Positions 34,401 to 47,680 of a stretch of DNA of 64,000 nt are shown here, piece by piece. The position numbers were made by a program, and so were the translations under genes. The notes beneath the pieces are model-generated. The model was not told the origin of the DNA and made no database searches. It saw only the letters and a list, made by a program, of their open reading frames with translations. Origin of the DNA: Sipunculus nudus (Eukaryota > Annelida > Sipuncula > Golfingiida > Sipunculidae); contig CM049307.1 of assembly GCA_026874595.1 (NCBI GenBank), positions 72,576,643 to 72,640,642 of the forward strand, in the 5' to 3' direction. Numbering within the stretch: the first letter of the stretch is position 1; the number at the start of each line of letters is the position of its first letter.

Positions 34401-35748
34401 GATAACAAAGCGGTGTAGGCAGTTAACTGGTTTCACCTCAAAGGTTGAAAGAGATTTGATCAGTTTACCATCATGCTTCCCTTTTATAATAAAACTCAGC
34501 AGTGCTGCCATCAGTACTCAGTTCAGTGTCACATGCCAAATTGAATGGAGAAGTGATGAGACCAGATCCTGCAAGCTCTGATTACTCAGTGCTTGGCATG
34601 CTTGAGTGAGCACTGTCACTTGTCTGAGTACTTCCTTGGGTACTGCTACTCAAGATGCATCAGTGAACAAGATGTCTGTATGTTTATGCTTGATTTCTGT
34701 GTTACTCCAGTTTTTGATTATACCTTGTAAACTGTTTGTTTACAGTGTTTGTTGTTGGACTTGGGGGTGAACATTCTTGGGTTTCTGAGTACTTGATGAC
34801 CCCCATGCATGAGTGAACATGGTCACTGTTTGTTCACACTGGACAGTTGTTTGACTCTGGTTTGTAAACAATCCAAGTAAATTGTTTATTTGCAAGATTT
34901 ATTATGTGAATAATTGTTGGAGCCACTGGGTACTTGTTACTCATCAGGTGTCAGTGATGATGGATATTGTTTTTCAGTCCTCGTAAGTGATGTGTTGTAA
35001 ATTGTTTATTTTTCTAATTTTAATGTTGATACTTGTTTGAGTACTTGTTTTGGCCTGTGAGTACTTGTTACTCATCATGAGTCACTGACCATGTCCCCTT
35101 TTTGTATGTATGATGGCTGTTCTATTACTGTCAATGATTATTAATTGTAAAATGTTGATTTACAGGTTTTATTGTGGATACTTGTTTGAGTTCTTGTTTG
35201 GACCCCTGAGTACTTGCTACTCATTATGCATCAGGGATCATTGTTCATGTTTTGTGGCTGCTTTATTCTAGTGAGAAATAATGTGTTGTAAATTGTTTAT
35301 TGACAAGATTTTATGCTTGTAGCTTGTGTGAGTACTTGTTTTGGTGATGAGTACCTGTTAACCATGCATTATTGTAAATGGTCATTTCACCCTTCCATTT
35401 TTTTATATGGTTTGATTTAAAATTTCCCCAGAATGTCATATTATCTGACATACAAGGCATCTGAAAGCTGAAGAAGGTATGAAAGGGCCTGCCAGTTGAT
35501 ACATGTGAGAGGGTTGAAAGAATAAAGGTCCATTTCATGTTTTGTGTATTGAAAATGTGCATTGAATATAGAGAATGTGAAATGATGGGGGGAAAAGTGG
35601 AAAAGATCTTGTTTTGACTTTTAAGAGGGAAGGTGATTGTGAAAGCAACAATTGGATCTGGAAGAAGTGCTGGCTCTGACAAGAGCCTTTGTCTTGTGAG
35701 ACTGCAGGTCCTTGCCTGTCATCAAGGCAAGAGACCTGAAGGATGACT

Positions 35749-36060
35749 TCAGAAGTGAGTCATGTCATTGGTGCCTGCTATTTCTCGCATGAGGAATTGT
35801 ATTTCATCCAGCTCATGAGCAAAGCGACAGGTGTAGTCGTAGAGGGTAGAGCGGAAGCCTTCCAAGGTGGCCAGCTTGAGCTGGAGGTGGTAACGGTGTG
35901 TCTTGGTTTGGGTTGCAACTGCACGCTGGTATCGCACCATTGTGGCATTGAAGATGTTGTTGGTGTGCAGCAGCTGCTTGCAGGCAAACTGGAACCTGCT
36001 GTGGGTGGCATCAAACTGCTTCTGCAGGGCAACCACATCCAAACAGAGTTGAGTATCCAT
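35749..36060 (-). CDS. Array gene copy 19 (haplotype D); TATA box altered
   Basis: Intact, His82. TATA region 36141-36148 is TATAATAG with the adjacent change at 36140, as in copy 14. Stem-loop 35672-35687. Confidence 0.57.
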   Translation of the reverse strand: MDTQLCLDVVALQKQFDATHSRFQFACKQLLHTNNIFNATMVRYQRAVATQTKTHRYHLQLKLATLEGFRSTLYDYTCRFAHELDEIQFLMREIAGTNDMTHF

Positions 36061-37408
36061 GATAACAAAGCGGTGTAGGCAGTTAACTGGTTTCACCTCA
36101 AAGGTTGAAAGAGATTTGATCAGTTTACCATCATGCTTCACTATTATAATAAAACTCAGCAGTGCTGCCATCAGTACTCAGTTCAGTGTCACATGCCAAA
36201 TTGAATGGAGAAGTGATGAGACCAGATCCTGCAAGCTCTGATTACTCAGTGCTTGGCATGCTTGAGTGAGCACTGTCACTTGTCTGAGTACTTCCTTGGG
36301 TACTGCTACTCAAGATGCATCAGTGAACAAGATGTCTGTATGTTTATTCCTGATTTCTGTTTTACTCCAGTTTGTGATTATACCTTGTAAACTGTTTGTT
36401 TACAGTGTTTGTTGCTGGATTTGGGGGTGAACATTCTTTGGTTTCTGAGTACTTGATGACCCTCATGCATGAGTGAACACGGTCACTGTTTGTTCACACT
36501 GGACAGTTGTTTGACTCTGGTTAGTAAACAATCCAAGTAAATTGTTTATTTGCAAGATTTATTATGTGAATAATTGTTGGAGCCACTGGGTACTTGTTAC
36601 TCATCAGGTGTCAGTGATGATGGATATTGTTTTTCTGTCCTTGTAAGTGATGTGTTGTAAATTGTTTATTTTTCTAATTTTAATGTTGATACTTGTTTGA
36701 GTACTTGTTTTGGCCTGTGAGTACTTGCTACTCATCATGAGTCACTGACCATGTCCCCTTTTTGTGTGTATGATGGCTGTTCTATTACTGTTAATGATTA
36801 TTAATTGTAAAATGTTTATTTACAGGTTTTATTGTGGATACTTGTTTGAGTTCTTGTTTGGACCCCTGAGTACTTGCTACTCATTATGCATCAGGGATCA
36901 TTGTTCATGTTTTGTGGCTGCTTTATTCTAGTGAGTAATAATGTGTTGTAAATTGTTTATTGACAAGATTTTTTGCTTGTAGCTTGTGTGAGTACTTGTT
37001 TTGGTGATGAGTACTTGTTAACCATGCATTATTGTAAATGGTCATTTCACCCTTCCATTTGTTTATATGGTTTGATTTAAAATTTCCCCAGAATGTCATA
37101 TTATCTGACATACAAGGCATCTGAAAGCTGAAGAAGGTATGAAAGGGCCTGCCAGTTGATACATGTGAGAGGGTTGAAAGAATAAAGGTCCATTTCATGT
37201 TTTGTGTACTGAAAATGTGCATTGAATATAGAGAATGTGAATTGATGGGGGGAAAAATGGAAAAGATCTTGTTTTGACTTTTAAGAGGGAAGGTGATTGT
37301 GAAAGCAACAATTGGATCTGGAAGAAGTGCTGGCTCTGACAAGAGCCTTTGTCTTGTGAGACTGCAAGTCCTTGCCTGTCATCAAGGCAAGAGACCTGAA
37401 GGATGACT

Positions 37409-37720
37409 TCAGAAGTGAGTCATGTCATTGGTGCCTGCTATTTCTCGCATGAGGAATTGTATTTCATCCAGCTCATGAGCAAAGCGACAGGTGTAGTCGT
37501 AGAGGGTAGAGCGGAAGCCTTCCAAGGTGGCCAGCTTGAGCTGGAGGTGGTAACGGTGTGTCTTGGTTTGGGTTGCAACTGCACGCTGGTATCGCACCAT
37601 TGTGGCATTGAAGATGTTGTTGGTGTGCAGCAGCTGCTTGCAGGCAAACTGGAACCTGCTGTGGGTGGCATCAAACTGCTTCTGCAGGGCAACCACATCC
37701 AAACAGAGTTGAGTATCCAT
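37409..37720 (-). CDS. Array gene copy 20
   Basis: Intact, His82 on a haplotype C-like background, which normally carries Asp82. TATA 37801-37808, stem-loop 37332-37347. Shares GGGAAAAATGG with the copy at 19149. Confidence 0.6.
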   Translation of the reverse strand: MDTQLCLDVVALQKQFDATHSRFQFACKQLLHTNNIFNATMVRYQRAVATQTKTHRYHLQLKLATLEGFRSTLYDYTCRFAHELDEIQFLMREIAGTNDMTHF

Positions 37721-39068
37721 GATAACAAAGCGGTGTAGGCAGTTAACTGGTTTCACCTCAAAGGTTGAAAGAGATTTGATCAGTTTACCATCATGCTTCC
37801 CTTTTATAATAAAACTCAGCAGTGCTGCCATCAGTACTCAGTTCAGTGTCACATGCCAAATTGAATGGAGAAGTGATGAGACCAGATCCTGCAAGCTCTG
37901 ATTACTCAGTGCTTGGCATGCTTGAGTGAGCACTGTCACTTGTCTGAGTACTTCCTTGGGTACTGCTACTCAAGATGCATCAGTGAACAAGATGTCTGTA
38001 TGTTTATGCTTGATTTCTGTGTTACTCCAGTTTTTGATTATACCTTGTAAACTGTTTGTTTACAGTGTTTGTTGTTGGACTTGGGGGTGAACATTCTTGG
38101 GTTTCTGAGTACTTGATGACCCCCATGCATGAGTGAACATGGTCACTGTTTGTTCACACTGGACAGTTGTTTGACTCTGGTTTGTAAACAATCCAAGTAA
38201 ATTGTTTATTTGCAAGATTTATTATGTGAATAATTGTTGGAGCCACTGGGTACTTGTTACTCATCAGGTGTCAGTGATGATGGATATTGTTTTTCTGTCC
38301 TCGTAAGTGATGTGTTGTAAATTGTTTATTTTTCTAATTTTAATGTTGATACTTGTTTGAGTACTTGTTTTGGCCTGTGAGTACTTGTTACTCATCATGA
38401 GTCACTGACCATGTCCCCTTTTTGTATGTATGATGGCTGTTCTATTACTGTCAATGATTATTAATTGTAAAATGTTGATTTACAGGTTTTATTGTGGATA
38501 CTTGTTTGAGTTCTTGTTTGGACCCCTGAGTACTTGCTACTCATTATGCATCAGGGATCATTGTTCATGTTTTGTGGCTGCTTTATTCTAGTGAGTAATA
38601 ATGTGTTGTAAATTGTTTATTGACAAGATTTTTTGCTTGTAGCTTGTGTGAGTACTTGTTTTGGTGATGAGTACCTGTTAACCATGCATTATTGTAAATG
38701 GTCATTTCACCCTTCCATTTTTTTATATGGTTTGATTTAAAATTTCCCCAGAATGTCATATTATCTGACATACAAAGCATCTGAAAGCTGAAGAAGGTAT
38801 GAAAGGGCCTGCCAGTTGATACATGTGAGAGGGTTGAAAGAATAAAGGTCCATTTCATGTTTTGTGTATTGAAAATGTGCATTGAATATAGAGAATGTGA
38901 AATGATGGGGGGAAAAGTGGAAAAGATCTTGTTTTGACTTTTAAGAGGGAAGGTGATTGTGAAAGCAACAATTGGATCTGGAAGAAGTGCTGGCTCTGAC
39001 AAGAGCCTTTGTCTTGTGAGACTGCAGGTCCTTGCCTGTCATCAAGGCAAGAGACCTGAAGGATGACT

Positions 39069-39380
39069 TCAGAAGTGAGTCATGTCATTGGTGCCTGCTA
39101 TTTCTCGCATGAGGAATTGTATTTCATCCAGCTCATGAGCAAAGCGACAGGTGTAGTCGTAGAGGGTAGAGCGGAAGCCTTCCAAGGTGGCCAGCTTGAG
39201 CTGGAGGTGGTAACGGTGTGTCTTGGTTTGGGTTGCAACTGCACGCTGGTATCGCACCATTGTGGCATTGAAGATGTTGTTGGTGTGCAGCAGCTGCTTG
39301 CAGGCAAACTGGAACCTGCTGTGGGTGGCATCAAACTGCTTCTGCAGGGCAACCACATCCAAACAGAGTTGAGTATCCAT
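39069..39380 (-). CDS. Array gene copy 21 (haplotype E)
   Basis: Intact, His82. TATA 39461-39468, stem-loop 38992-39007. Confidence 0.6.
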   Translation of the reverse strand: MDTQLCLDVVALQKQFDATHSRFQFACKQLLHTNNIFNATMVRYQRAVATQTKTHRYHLQLKLATLEGFRSTLYDYTCRFAHELDEIQFLMREIAGTNDMTHF

Positions 39381-40728
39381 GATAACAAAGCGGTGTAGGC
39401 AGTTAACTGGTTTCACCTCAAAGGTTGAAAGAGATTTGATCAGTTTACCATCATGCTTCCCTTTTATAATAAAACTCAGCAGTGCTGCCATCAGTACTCA
39501 GTTCAGTGTCACATGCCAAATTGAATGGAGAAGTGATGAGACCAGATCCTGCAAGCTCTGATTACTCAGTGCTTGGCATGCTTGAGTGAGCACTGTCACT
39601 TGTCTGAGTACTTCCTTGGGTACTGCTACTCAACATGCATCAGTGAACAAGATGTCTGTATGTTTATGCCTGATTTCTGTTTTACTCCAGTTTGTGATTA
39701 TACCTTGTAAACTGTTTGTTTACAGTGTTTGTTGTTGGACTTGGGGGTGAACATTCTTTGGTTTCTGAGTACTTGATGACCCTCATGCATCAGTGAACAC
39801 GGTCACTGTTTGTTCACACTGGACAGTTGTTTGACTCTGGTTAGTAAAAAATCCAAGTAAATTGTTTATTTGCAAGATTTATTATGTGAATAATTGTTGG
39901 AGCCACTGGGTACTTGTTACTCATCAGGTGTCAGTGATGATGGATATTGTTTTTCTGTCCTCGTAAGTGATGTGTTGTAAATTGTTTATTTTTCTAATTT
40001 TAATGTTGATACTTGTTTGAGTACTTGTTTTGGCCTGTGAGTACTTGTTACTCATCATGAGTCACTGACCATGTCCCCTTTTTGTATGTATGATGGCTGT
40101 TCTATTACTGTCAATGATTATTAATTGTAAAATGTTGATTTACAGGTTTTATTGTGGATACTTGTTTGAGTTCTTGTTTGGACCCCTGAGTACTTGCTAC
40201 TCATTATGCATCAGGGATCATTGTTCATGTTTTGTGGCTGCTTTATTCTAGTGAGTAATAATGTGTTGTAAATTGTTTATTGACAAGATTTTTTGCTTGT
40301 AGCTTGTGTGAGTACTTGTTTTGGTGATGAGTACTTGTTAACCATGCATTATTGTAAATGGTCATTTCACCCTTCCATTTGTTTATATGGTTTGATTCAA
40401 AATTTCCCCAGAATGTCATATTATCTGACATACAAGGCATCTGAAAGCTGAAGAAGGTATGAAAGGGCCTGCCAGTTGATACATGTGAGAGGGTTGAAAG
40501 AATAAAGGTCCATTTCATGTTTTGTGTTCTGAAAATGTGCATTGAATATAGAGAATGTGAATTGATGGGGGGAAAAGTGGAAAAGATCTTGTTTTGACTT
40601 TTAAGAGGGAAGGTGATTGTGAAAGCAACAATTGGATCTGGAAGAAGTGCTGGCTCTGACAAGAGCCTTTGTCTTGTGAGACTGCAGGTCCTTGCCTGTC
40701 ATCAAGGCAAGAGACCTGAAGGATGACT

Positions 40729-41040
40729 TCAGAAGTGAGTCATGTCATTGGTGCCTGCTATTTCTCGCATGAGGAATTGTATTTCATCCAGCTCATGAGC
40801 AAAGCGACAGGTGTAGTCGTAGAGGGTAGAGCGGAAGCCTTCCAAGGTGGCCAGCTTGAGCTGGAGGTGGTAACGGTGTGTCTTGGTTTGGGTTGCAACT
40901 GCACGCTGGTATCGCACCATTGTGGCATTGAAGATGTTGTTGGTGTGCAGCAGCTGCTTGCAGGCAAACTGGAACCTGCTGTGGGTGGCATCAAACTGCT
41001 TCTGCAGGGCAACCACATCCAAACAGAGTTGAGTATCCAT
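40729..41040 (-). CDS. Array gene copy 22 (haplotype A)
   Basis: Intact, His82. TATA 41121-41128, stem-loop 40652-40667. First unit of the 8-unit block. Confidence 0.6.
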   Translation of the reverse strand: MDTQLCLDVVALQKQFDATHSRFQFACKQLLHTNNIFNATMVRYQRAVATQTKTHRYHLQLKLATLEGFRSTLYDYTCRFAHELDEIQFLMREIAGTNDMTHF

Positions 41041-42388
41041 GATAACAAAGCGGTGTAGGCAGTTAACTGGTTTCACCTCAAAGGTTGAAAGAGATTTAAT
41101 CAGTTTACCATCATGCTTCCCTTTTATAATAAAACTCAGCAGTGCTGCCATCTGTACTCAGTTCAGTGTCACATGCCAAATTGAATGGAGAAGTGATGAG
41201 ACCAGATCCTGCAAGCTCTGATTACTCAGTGCTTGGCATGCTTGAGTGAGCACTGTCACTTGTCTGAGTACTTCCTTGGGTACTGCTACTCAAGATGCAT
41301 CAGTGAACAAGATGTCTGTATGTTTATGCTTGATTTCTGTGTTACTCCAGTTTGTGATTATACCTTGTAAACTGTTTGTTTACAGTGTTTGTTGTTGGAC
41401 TTGGGGGTGAACATTTTTGGGTTTCTGAGTACTTGATGACCCCCATGCATGAGTGAACATGGTCACTGTTTGTTCACACTGGACAGTTGTTTGACTCTGG
41501 TTTGTAAACAATCCAAGTAAATTGTTTATTTGCAAGATTTATTATGTGAATAATTGTTGGAGCCACTGGGTACTTGTTACTCATCAGGTGTCAGTGATGA
41601 TGGATATTGTTTTTCAGTCCTCGTAAGTGATGTGTTGTAAATTGTTTATTTTTCTAATTTTAATGTTGATACTTGTTTGAGTACTTGTTTTGGCCTGTGA
41701 GTACTTGTTACTCATCATGAGTCACTGACCATGTCCCCTTTTTGTATGTATGATGGCTGTTCTATTACTGTCAATGATTATTAATTGTAAAATGTTGATT
41801 TACAGGTTTTATTGTGGATACTTGTTCGAGTTCTTGTTTGGACCCCTGAGTACTTGCTACTCATTATGCATCAGGGATCATTGTTCATGTTTTGTGGCTG
41901 CTTTATTCTAGTGAGAAATAATGTGTTGTAAATTGTTTATTGACAAGATTTTATGCTTGTAGCTTGTGTGAGTACTTGTTTTGGTGATGAGTACTTGTTA
42001 ACCATGCATTATTGTAAATGGTCATTTCACCCTTCCATTTGTTTATATGGTTTGATTCAAAATTTCCCCAGAATGTCATATTATCTGACATACAAGGCAT
42101 CTGAAAGCTGAAGAAGGTATGAAAGGGCCTGCCAGTTGATACATGTGAGAGGGTTGAAAGAATAAAGGTCCATTTCATGTTTTGTGTTCTGAAAATGTGC
42201 ATTGAATATAGAGAATGTGAATTGATGGGGGGAAAAGTGGAAAAGATCTTGTTTTGACTTTTAAGAGGGAAGGTGATTGTGAAAGCAACAATTGGATCTG
42301 GAAGAAGTGCTGGCTCTGACAAGAGCCTTTGTCTTGTGAGACTGCAGGTCCTTGCCTGTCATCAAGGCAAGAGACCTGAAGGATGACT

Positions 42389-42700
42389 TCAGAAGTGAGT
42401 CATGTCATTGGTGCCTGCTATTTCTCGCATGAGGAATTGTATTTCATCCAGCTCATGAGCAAAGCGACAGGTGTAGTCGTAGAGGGTAGAGCGGAAGCCT
42501 TCCAAGGTGGCCAGCTTGAGCTGGAGGTGGTAACGGTGTGTCTTGGTTTGGGTTGCAACTGCACGCTGGTATCGCACCATTGTGGCATTGAAGATGTTGT
42601 TGGTGTGCAGCAGCTGCTTGCAGGCAAACTGGAACCTGCTGTGGGTGGCATCAAACTGCTTCTGCAGGGCAACCACATCCAAACAGAGTTGAGTATCCAT
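42389..42700 (-). CDS. Array gene copy 23 (haplotype A)
   Basis: Intact, His82. TATA 42781-42788, stem-loop 42312-42327. It is a second A unit in a row, with GAGAAATAATG and TTTTATGC in the 3' flank as in B and D units. Confidence 0.6.
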   Translation of the reverse strand: MDTQLCLDVVALQKQFDATHSRFQFACKQLLHTNNIFNATMVRYQRAVATQTKTHRYHLQLKLATLEGFRSTLYDYTCRFAHELDEIQFLMREIAGTNDMTHF

Positions 42701-44048
42701 GATAACAAAGCGGTGTAGGCAGTTAACTGGTTTCACCTCAAAGGTTGAAAGAGATTTAATCAGTTTACCATCATGCTTCCCTTTTATAATAAAACTCAGC
42801 AGTGCTGCCATCTGTACTCAGTTCAGTGTCACATGCCAAATTGAATGGAGAAGTGATGAGACCAGATCCTGCAAGCTCTGATTACTCAGTGCTTGGCATG
42901 CTTGAGTGAGCACTGTCACTTGTCTGAGTACTTCCTTGGGTACTGCTACTCAAGATGCATCAGTGAACAAGATGTCTGTATGTTTATGCTTGATTTCTGT
43001 GTTACTCCAGTTTGTGATTATACCTTGTAAACTGTTTGTTTACAGTGTTTGTTGTTGGACTTGGGGGTGAACATTTTTGGGTTTCTGAGTACTTGATGAC
43101 CCCCATGCATGAGTGAACATGGTCACTGTTTGTTCACACTGGACAGTTGTTTGACTCTGGTTTGTAAACAATCCAAGTAAATTGTTTATTTGCAAGATTT
43201 ATTATGTGAATAATTGTTGGAGCCACTGGGTACTTGTTACTCATCAGGTGTCAGTGATGATGGATATTGTTTTTCAGTCCTCGTAAGTGATGTGTTGTAA
43301 ATTGTTTATTTTTCTAATTTTAATGTTGATACTTGTTTGAGTACTTGTTTTGGCCTGTGAGTACTTGTTACTCATCATGAGTCACTGACCATGTCCCCTT
43401 TTTGTATGTATGATGGCTGTTCTATTACTGTCAATGATTATTAATTGTAAAATGTTGATTTACAGGTTTTATTGTGGATACTTGTTCGAGTTCTTGTTTG
43501 GACCCCTGAGTACTTGCTACTCATTATGCATCAGGGATCATTGTTCATGTTTTGTGGCTGCTTTATTCTAGTGAGAAATAATGTGTTGTAAATTGTTTAT
43601 TGACAAGATTTTATGCTTGTAGCTTGTGTGAGTACTTGTTTTGGTGATGAGTACCTGTTAACCATGCATTATTGTAAATGGTCATTTCACCCTTCCATTT
43701 TTTTATATGGTTTGATTTAAAATTTCCCCAGAATGTCATATTATCTGACATACAAGGCATCTGAAAGCTGAAGAAGGTATGAAAGGGCCTGCCAGTTGAT
43801 ACATGTGAGAGGGTTGAAAGAATAAAGGTCCATTTCATGTTTTGTGTATTGAAAATGTGCATTGAATATAGAGAATGTGAAATGATGGGGGGAAAAGTGG
43901 AAAAGATCTTGTTTTGACTTTTAAGAGGGAAGGTGATTGTGAAAGCAACAATTGGATCTGGAAGAAGTGCTGGCTCTGACAAGAGCCTTTGTCTTGTGAG
44001 ACTGCAGGTCCTTGCCTGTCATCAAGGCAAGAGACCTGAAGGATGACT

Positions 44049-44360
44049 TCAGAAGTGAGTCATGTCATTGGTGCCTGCTATTTCTCGCATGAGGAATTGT
44101 ATTTCATCCAGCTCATCAGCAAAGCGACAGGTGTAGTCGTAGAGGGTAGAGCGGAAGCCTTCCAAGGTGGCCAGCTTGAGCTGGAGGTGGTAACGGTGTG
44201 TCTTGGTTTGGGTTGCAACTGCACGCTGGTATCGCACCATTGTGGCATTGAAGATGTTGTTGGTGTGCAGCAGCTGCTTGCAGGCAAACTGGAACCTGCT
44301 GTGGGTGGCATCAAACTGCTTCTGCAGGGCAACCACATCCAAACAGAGTTGAGTATCCAT
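44049..44360 (-). CDS. Array gene copy 24 (haplotype D flank, Asp82)
   Basis: Intact. A D-type 3' flank is joined to an Asp82 coding region, so a haplotype switch lies between about 43980 and 44115. TATA 44441-44448, stem-loop 43972-43987. Confidence 0.6.
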   Translation of the reverse strand: MDTQLCLDVVALQKQFDATHSRFQFACKQLLHTNNIFNATMVRYQRAVATQTKTHRYHLQLKLATLEGFRSTLYDYTCRFADELDEIQFLMREIAGTNDMTHF

Positions 44361-45708
44361 GATAACAAAGCGGTGTAGGCAGTTAACTGGTTTCACCTCA
44401 AAGGTTGAAAGAGATTTGATCAGTTTACCATCATGCTTCCCTTTTATAATAAAACTCAGCAGTGCTGCCATCAGTACTCAGTTCAGTGTCACATGCCAAA
44501 TTGAATGGAGAAGTGATGAGACCAGATCCTGCAAGCTCTGATTACTCAGTGCTTGGCATGCTTGAGTGAGCACTGTCACTTGTCTGAGTACTTCCTTGGG
44601 TACTGCTACTCAAGATGCATCAGTGAACAAGATGTCTGTATGTTTATTCCTGATTTCTGTTTTACTCCAGTTTGTGATTATACCTTGTAAACTGTTTGTT
44701 TACAGTGTTTGTTGCTGGATTTGGGGGTGAACATTCTTTGGTTTCTGAGTACTTGATGACCCTCATGCATGAGTGAACACGGTCACTGTTTGTTCACACT
44801 GGACAGTTGTTTGACTCTGGTTAGTAAACAATCCAAGTAAATTGTTTATTTGCAAGATTTATTATGTGAATAATTGTTGGAGCCACTGGGTACTTGTTAC
44901 TCATCAGGTGTCAGTGATGATGGATATTGTTTTTCTGTCCTTGTAAGTGATGTGTTGTAAATTGTTTATTTTTCTAATTTTAATGTTGATACTTGTTTGA
45001 GTACTTGTTTTGGCCTGTGAGTACTTGCTACTCATCATGAGTCACTGACCATGTCCCCTTTTTGTGTGTATGATGGCTGTTCTATTACTGTTAATGATTA
45101 TTAATTGTAAAATGTTTATTTACAGGTTTTATTGTGGATACTTGTTTGAGTTCTTGTTTGGACCCCTGAGTACTTGCTACTCATTATGCATCAGGGATCA
45201 TTGTTCATGTTTTGTGGCTGCTTTATTCTAGTGAGTAATAATGTGTTGTAAATTGTTTATTGACAAGATTTTTTGCTTGTAGCTTGTGTGAGTACTTGTT
45301 TTGGTGATGAGTACTTGTTAACCATGCATTATTGTAAATGGTCATTTCACCCTTCCATTTGTTTATATGGTTTGATTTAAAATTTCCCCAGAATGTCATA
45401 TTATCTGACATACAAGGCATCTGAAAGCTGAAGAAGGTATGAAAGGGCCTGCCAGTTGATACATGTGAGAGGGTTGAAAGAATAAAGGTCCATTTCATGT
45501 TTTGTGTACTGAAAATGTGCATTGAATATAGAGAATGTGAATTGATGGGGGGAAAAGTGGAAAAGATCTTGTTTTGACTTTTAAGAGGGAAGGTGATTGT
45601 GAAAGCAACAATTGGATCTGGAAGAAGTGCTGGCTCTGACAAGAGCCTTTGTCTTGTGAGACTGCAAGTCCTTGCCTGTCATCAAGGCAAGAGACCTGAA
45701 GGATGACT

Positions 45709-46020
45709 TCAGAAGTGAGTCATGTCATTGGTGCCTGCTATTTCTCGCATGAGGAATTGTATTTCATCCAGCTCATCAGCAAAGCGACAGGTGTAGTCGT
45801 AGAGGGTAGAGCGGAAGCCTTCCAAGGTGGCCAGCTTGAGCTGGAGGTGGTAACGGTGTGTCTTGGTTTGGGTTGCAACTGCACGCTGGTATCGCACCAT
45901 TGTGGCATTGAAGATGTTGTTGGTGTGCAGCAGCTGCTTGCAGGCAAACTGGAACCTGCTGTGGGTGGCATCAAACTGCTTCTGCAGGGCAACCACATCC
46001 AAACAGAGTTGAGTATCCAT
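45709..46020 (-). CDS. Array gene copy 25 (haplotype C)
   Basis: Intact, Asp82. TATA 46101-46108, stem-loop 45632-45647. The upstream spacer has the rare GAGTGAACAC with CCCCATGCAT. Confidence 0.6.
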   Translation of the reverse strand: MDTQLCLDVVALQKQFDATHSRFQFACKQLLHTNNIFNATMVRYQRAVATQTKTHRYHLQLKLATLEGFRSTLYDYTCRFADELDEIQFLMREIAGTNDMTHF

Positions 46021-47368
46021 GATAACAAAGCGGTGTAGGCAGTTAACTGGTTTCACCTCAAAGGTTGAAAGAGATTTGATCAGTTTACCATCATGCTTCC
46101 CTTTTATAATAAAACTCAGCAGTGCTGCCATCAGTACTCAGTTCAGTGTCACATGCCAAATTGAATGGAGAAGTGATGAGACCAGATCCTGCAAGCTCTG
46201 ATTACTCAGTGCTTGGCATGCTTGAGTGAGCACTGTCACTTGTCTGAGTACTTCCTTGGGTACTGCTACTCAAGATGCATCAGTGAACAAGATGTCTGTA
46301 TGTTTATGCTTGATTTCTGTGTTACTCCAGTTTTTGATTATACCTTGTAAACTGTTTGTTTACAGTGTTTGTTGTTGGACTTGGGGGTGAACATTCTTGG
46401 GTTTCTGAGTACTTGATGACCCCCATGCATGAGTGAACACGGTCACTGTTTGTTCACACTGGACAGTTGTTTGACTCTGGTTTGTAAACAATCCAAGTAA
46501 ATTGTTTATTTGCAAGATTTATTATGTGAATAATTGTTGGAGCCACTGGGTACTTGTTACTCATCAGGTGTCAGTGATGATGGATATTGTTTTTCTGTCC
46601 TCGTAAGTGATGTGTTGTAAATTGTTTATTTTTCTAATTTTAATGTTGATACTTGTTTGAGTACTTGTTTTGGCCTGTGAGTACTTGTTACTCATCATGA
46701 GTCACTGACCATGTCCCCTTTTTGTATGTATGATGGCTGTTCTATTACTGTCAATGATTATTAATTGTAAAATGTTGATTTACAGGTTTTATTGTGGATA
46801 CTTGTTTGAGTTCTTGTTTGGACCCCTGAGTACTTGCTACTCATTATGCATCAGGGATCATTGTTCATGTTTTGTGGCTGCTTTATTCTAGTGAGTAATA
46901 ATGTGTTGTAAATTGTTTATTGACAAGATTTTTTGCTTGTAGCTTGTGTGAGTACTTGTTTTGGTGATGAGTACCTGTTAACCATGCATTATTGTAAATG
47001 GTCATTTCACCCTTCCATTTTTTTATATGGTTTGATTTAAAATTTCCCCAGAATGTCATATTATCTGACATACAAAGCATCTGAAAGCTGAAGAAGGTAT
47101 GAAAGGGCCTGCCAGTTGATACATGTACGAGGGTTGAAAGAATAAAGGTCCATTTCATGTTTTGTGTATTGAAAATGTGCATTGAATATAGAGAATGTGA
47201 AATGATGGGGGGAAAAGTGGAAAAGATCTTGTTTTGACTTTTAAGAGGGAAGGTGATTGTGAAAGCAACAATTGGATCTGGAAGAAGTGCTGGCTCTGAC
47301 AAGAGCCTTTGTCTTGTGAGACTGCAGGTCCTTGCCTGTCATCAAGGCAAGAGACCTGAAGGATGACT

Positions 47369-47680
47369 TCAGAAGTGAGTCATGTCATTGGTGCCTGCTA
47401 TTTCTCGCATGAGGAATTGTATTTCATCCAGCTCATGAGCAAAGCGACAGGTGTAGTCGTAGAGGGTAGAGCGGAAGCCTTCCAAGGTGGCCAGCTTGAG
47501 CTGGAGGTGGTAACGGTGTGTCTTGGTTTGGGTTGCAACTGCACGCTGGTATCGCACCATTGTGGCATTGAAGATGTTGTTGGTGTGCAGCAGCTGCTTG
47601 CAGGCAAACTGGAACCTGCTGTGGGTGGCATCAAACTGCTTCTGCAGGGCAACCACATCCAAACAGAGTTGAGTATCCAT
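47369..47680 (-). CDS. Array gene copy 26 (haplotype E)
   Basis: Intact, His82. TATA 47761-47768, stem-loop 47292-47307. The 3' flank has ACATGTACGAGGG, a late subtype of E seen only from here rightwards. Confidence 0.6.
   Translation of the reverse strand: MDTQLCLDVVALQKQFDATHSRFQFACKQLLHTNNIFNATMVRYQRAVATQTKTHRYHLQLKLATLEGFRSTLYDYTCRFAHELDEIQFLMREIAGTNDMTHF

Larger units (their letters stand above)
21983..38582. repeat. Higher-order block, 5-unit (8300-bp) spacing
   Basis: The units with 3' flanks starting at 21983, 23691, 25303 and 27011 match those at 30283, 31991, 33603 and 35311 in order and in private variants. Both sets contain the GAGTATCTGTTAACC variant (near 23730 and 32030) and the altered TATA box with its adjacent C-to-A change (27840 and 36140). 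The fifth units (28623 and 36923) are of different haplotypes, so the duplicated segment is about four units long. Confidence 0.7.
17050..41950. repeat. Block similarity at 11-unit (about 18,260-bp) spacing
   Basis: The units starting at 17050, 18663, 20323 and 21983 resemble those at 35311, 36923, 38583 and 40243 in the same order. The units at 18663 and 36923 alone share GGGAAAAATGG in place of GGGAAAAGTGG, and those at 20323 and 38583 both carry ACAAAGCATC. This block overlaps the 5-unit block, so duplications were layered on one another. Confidence 0.55.
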
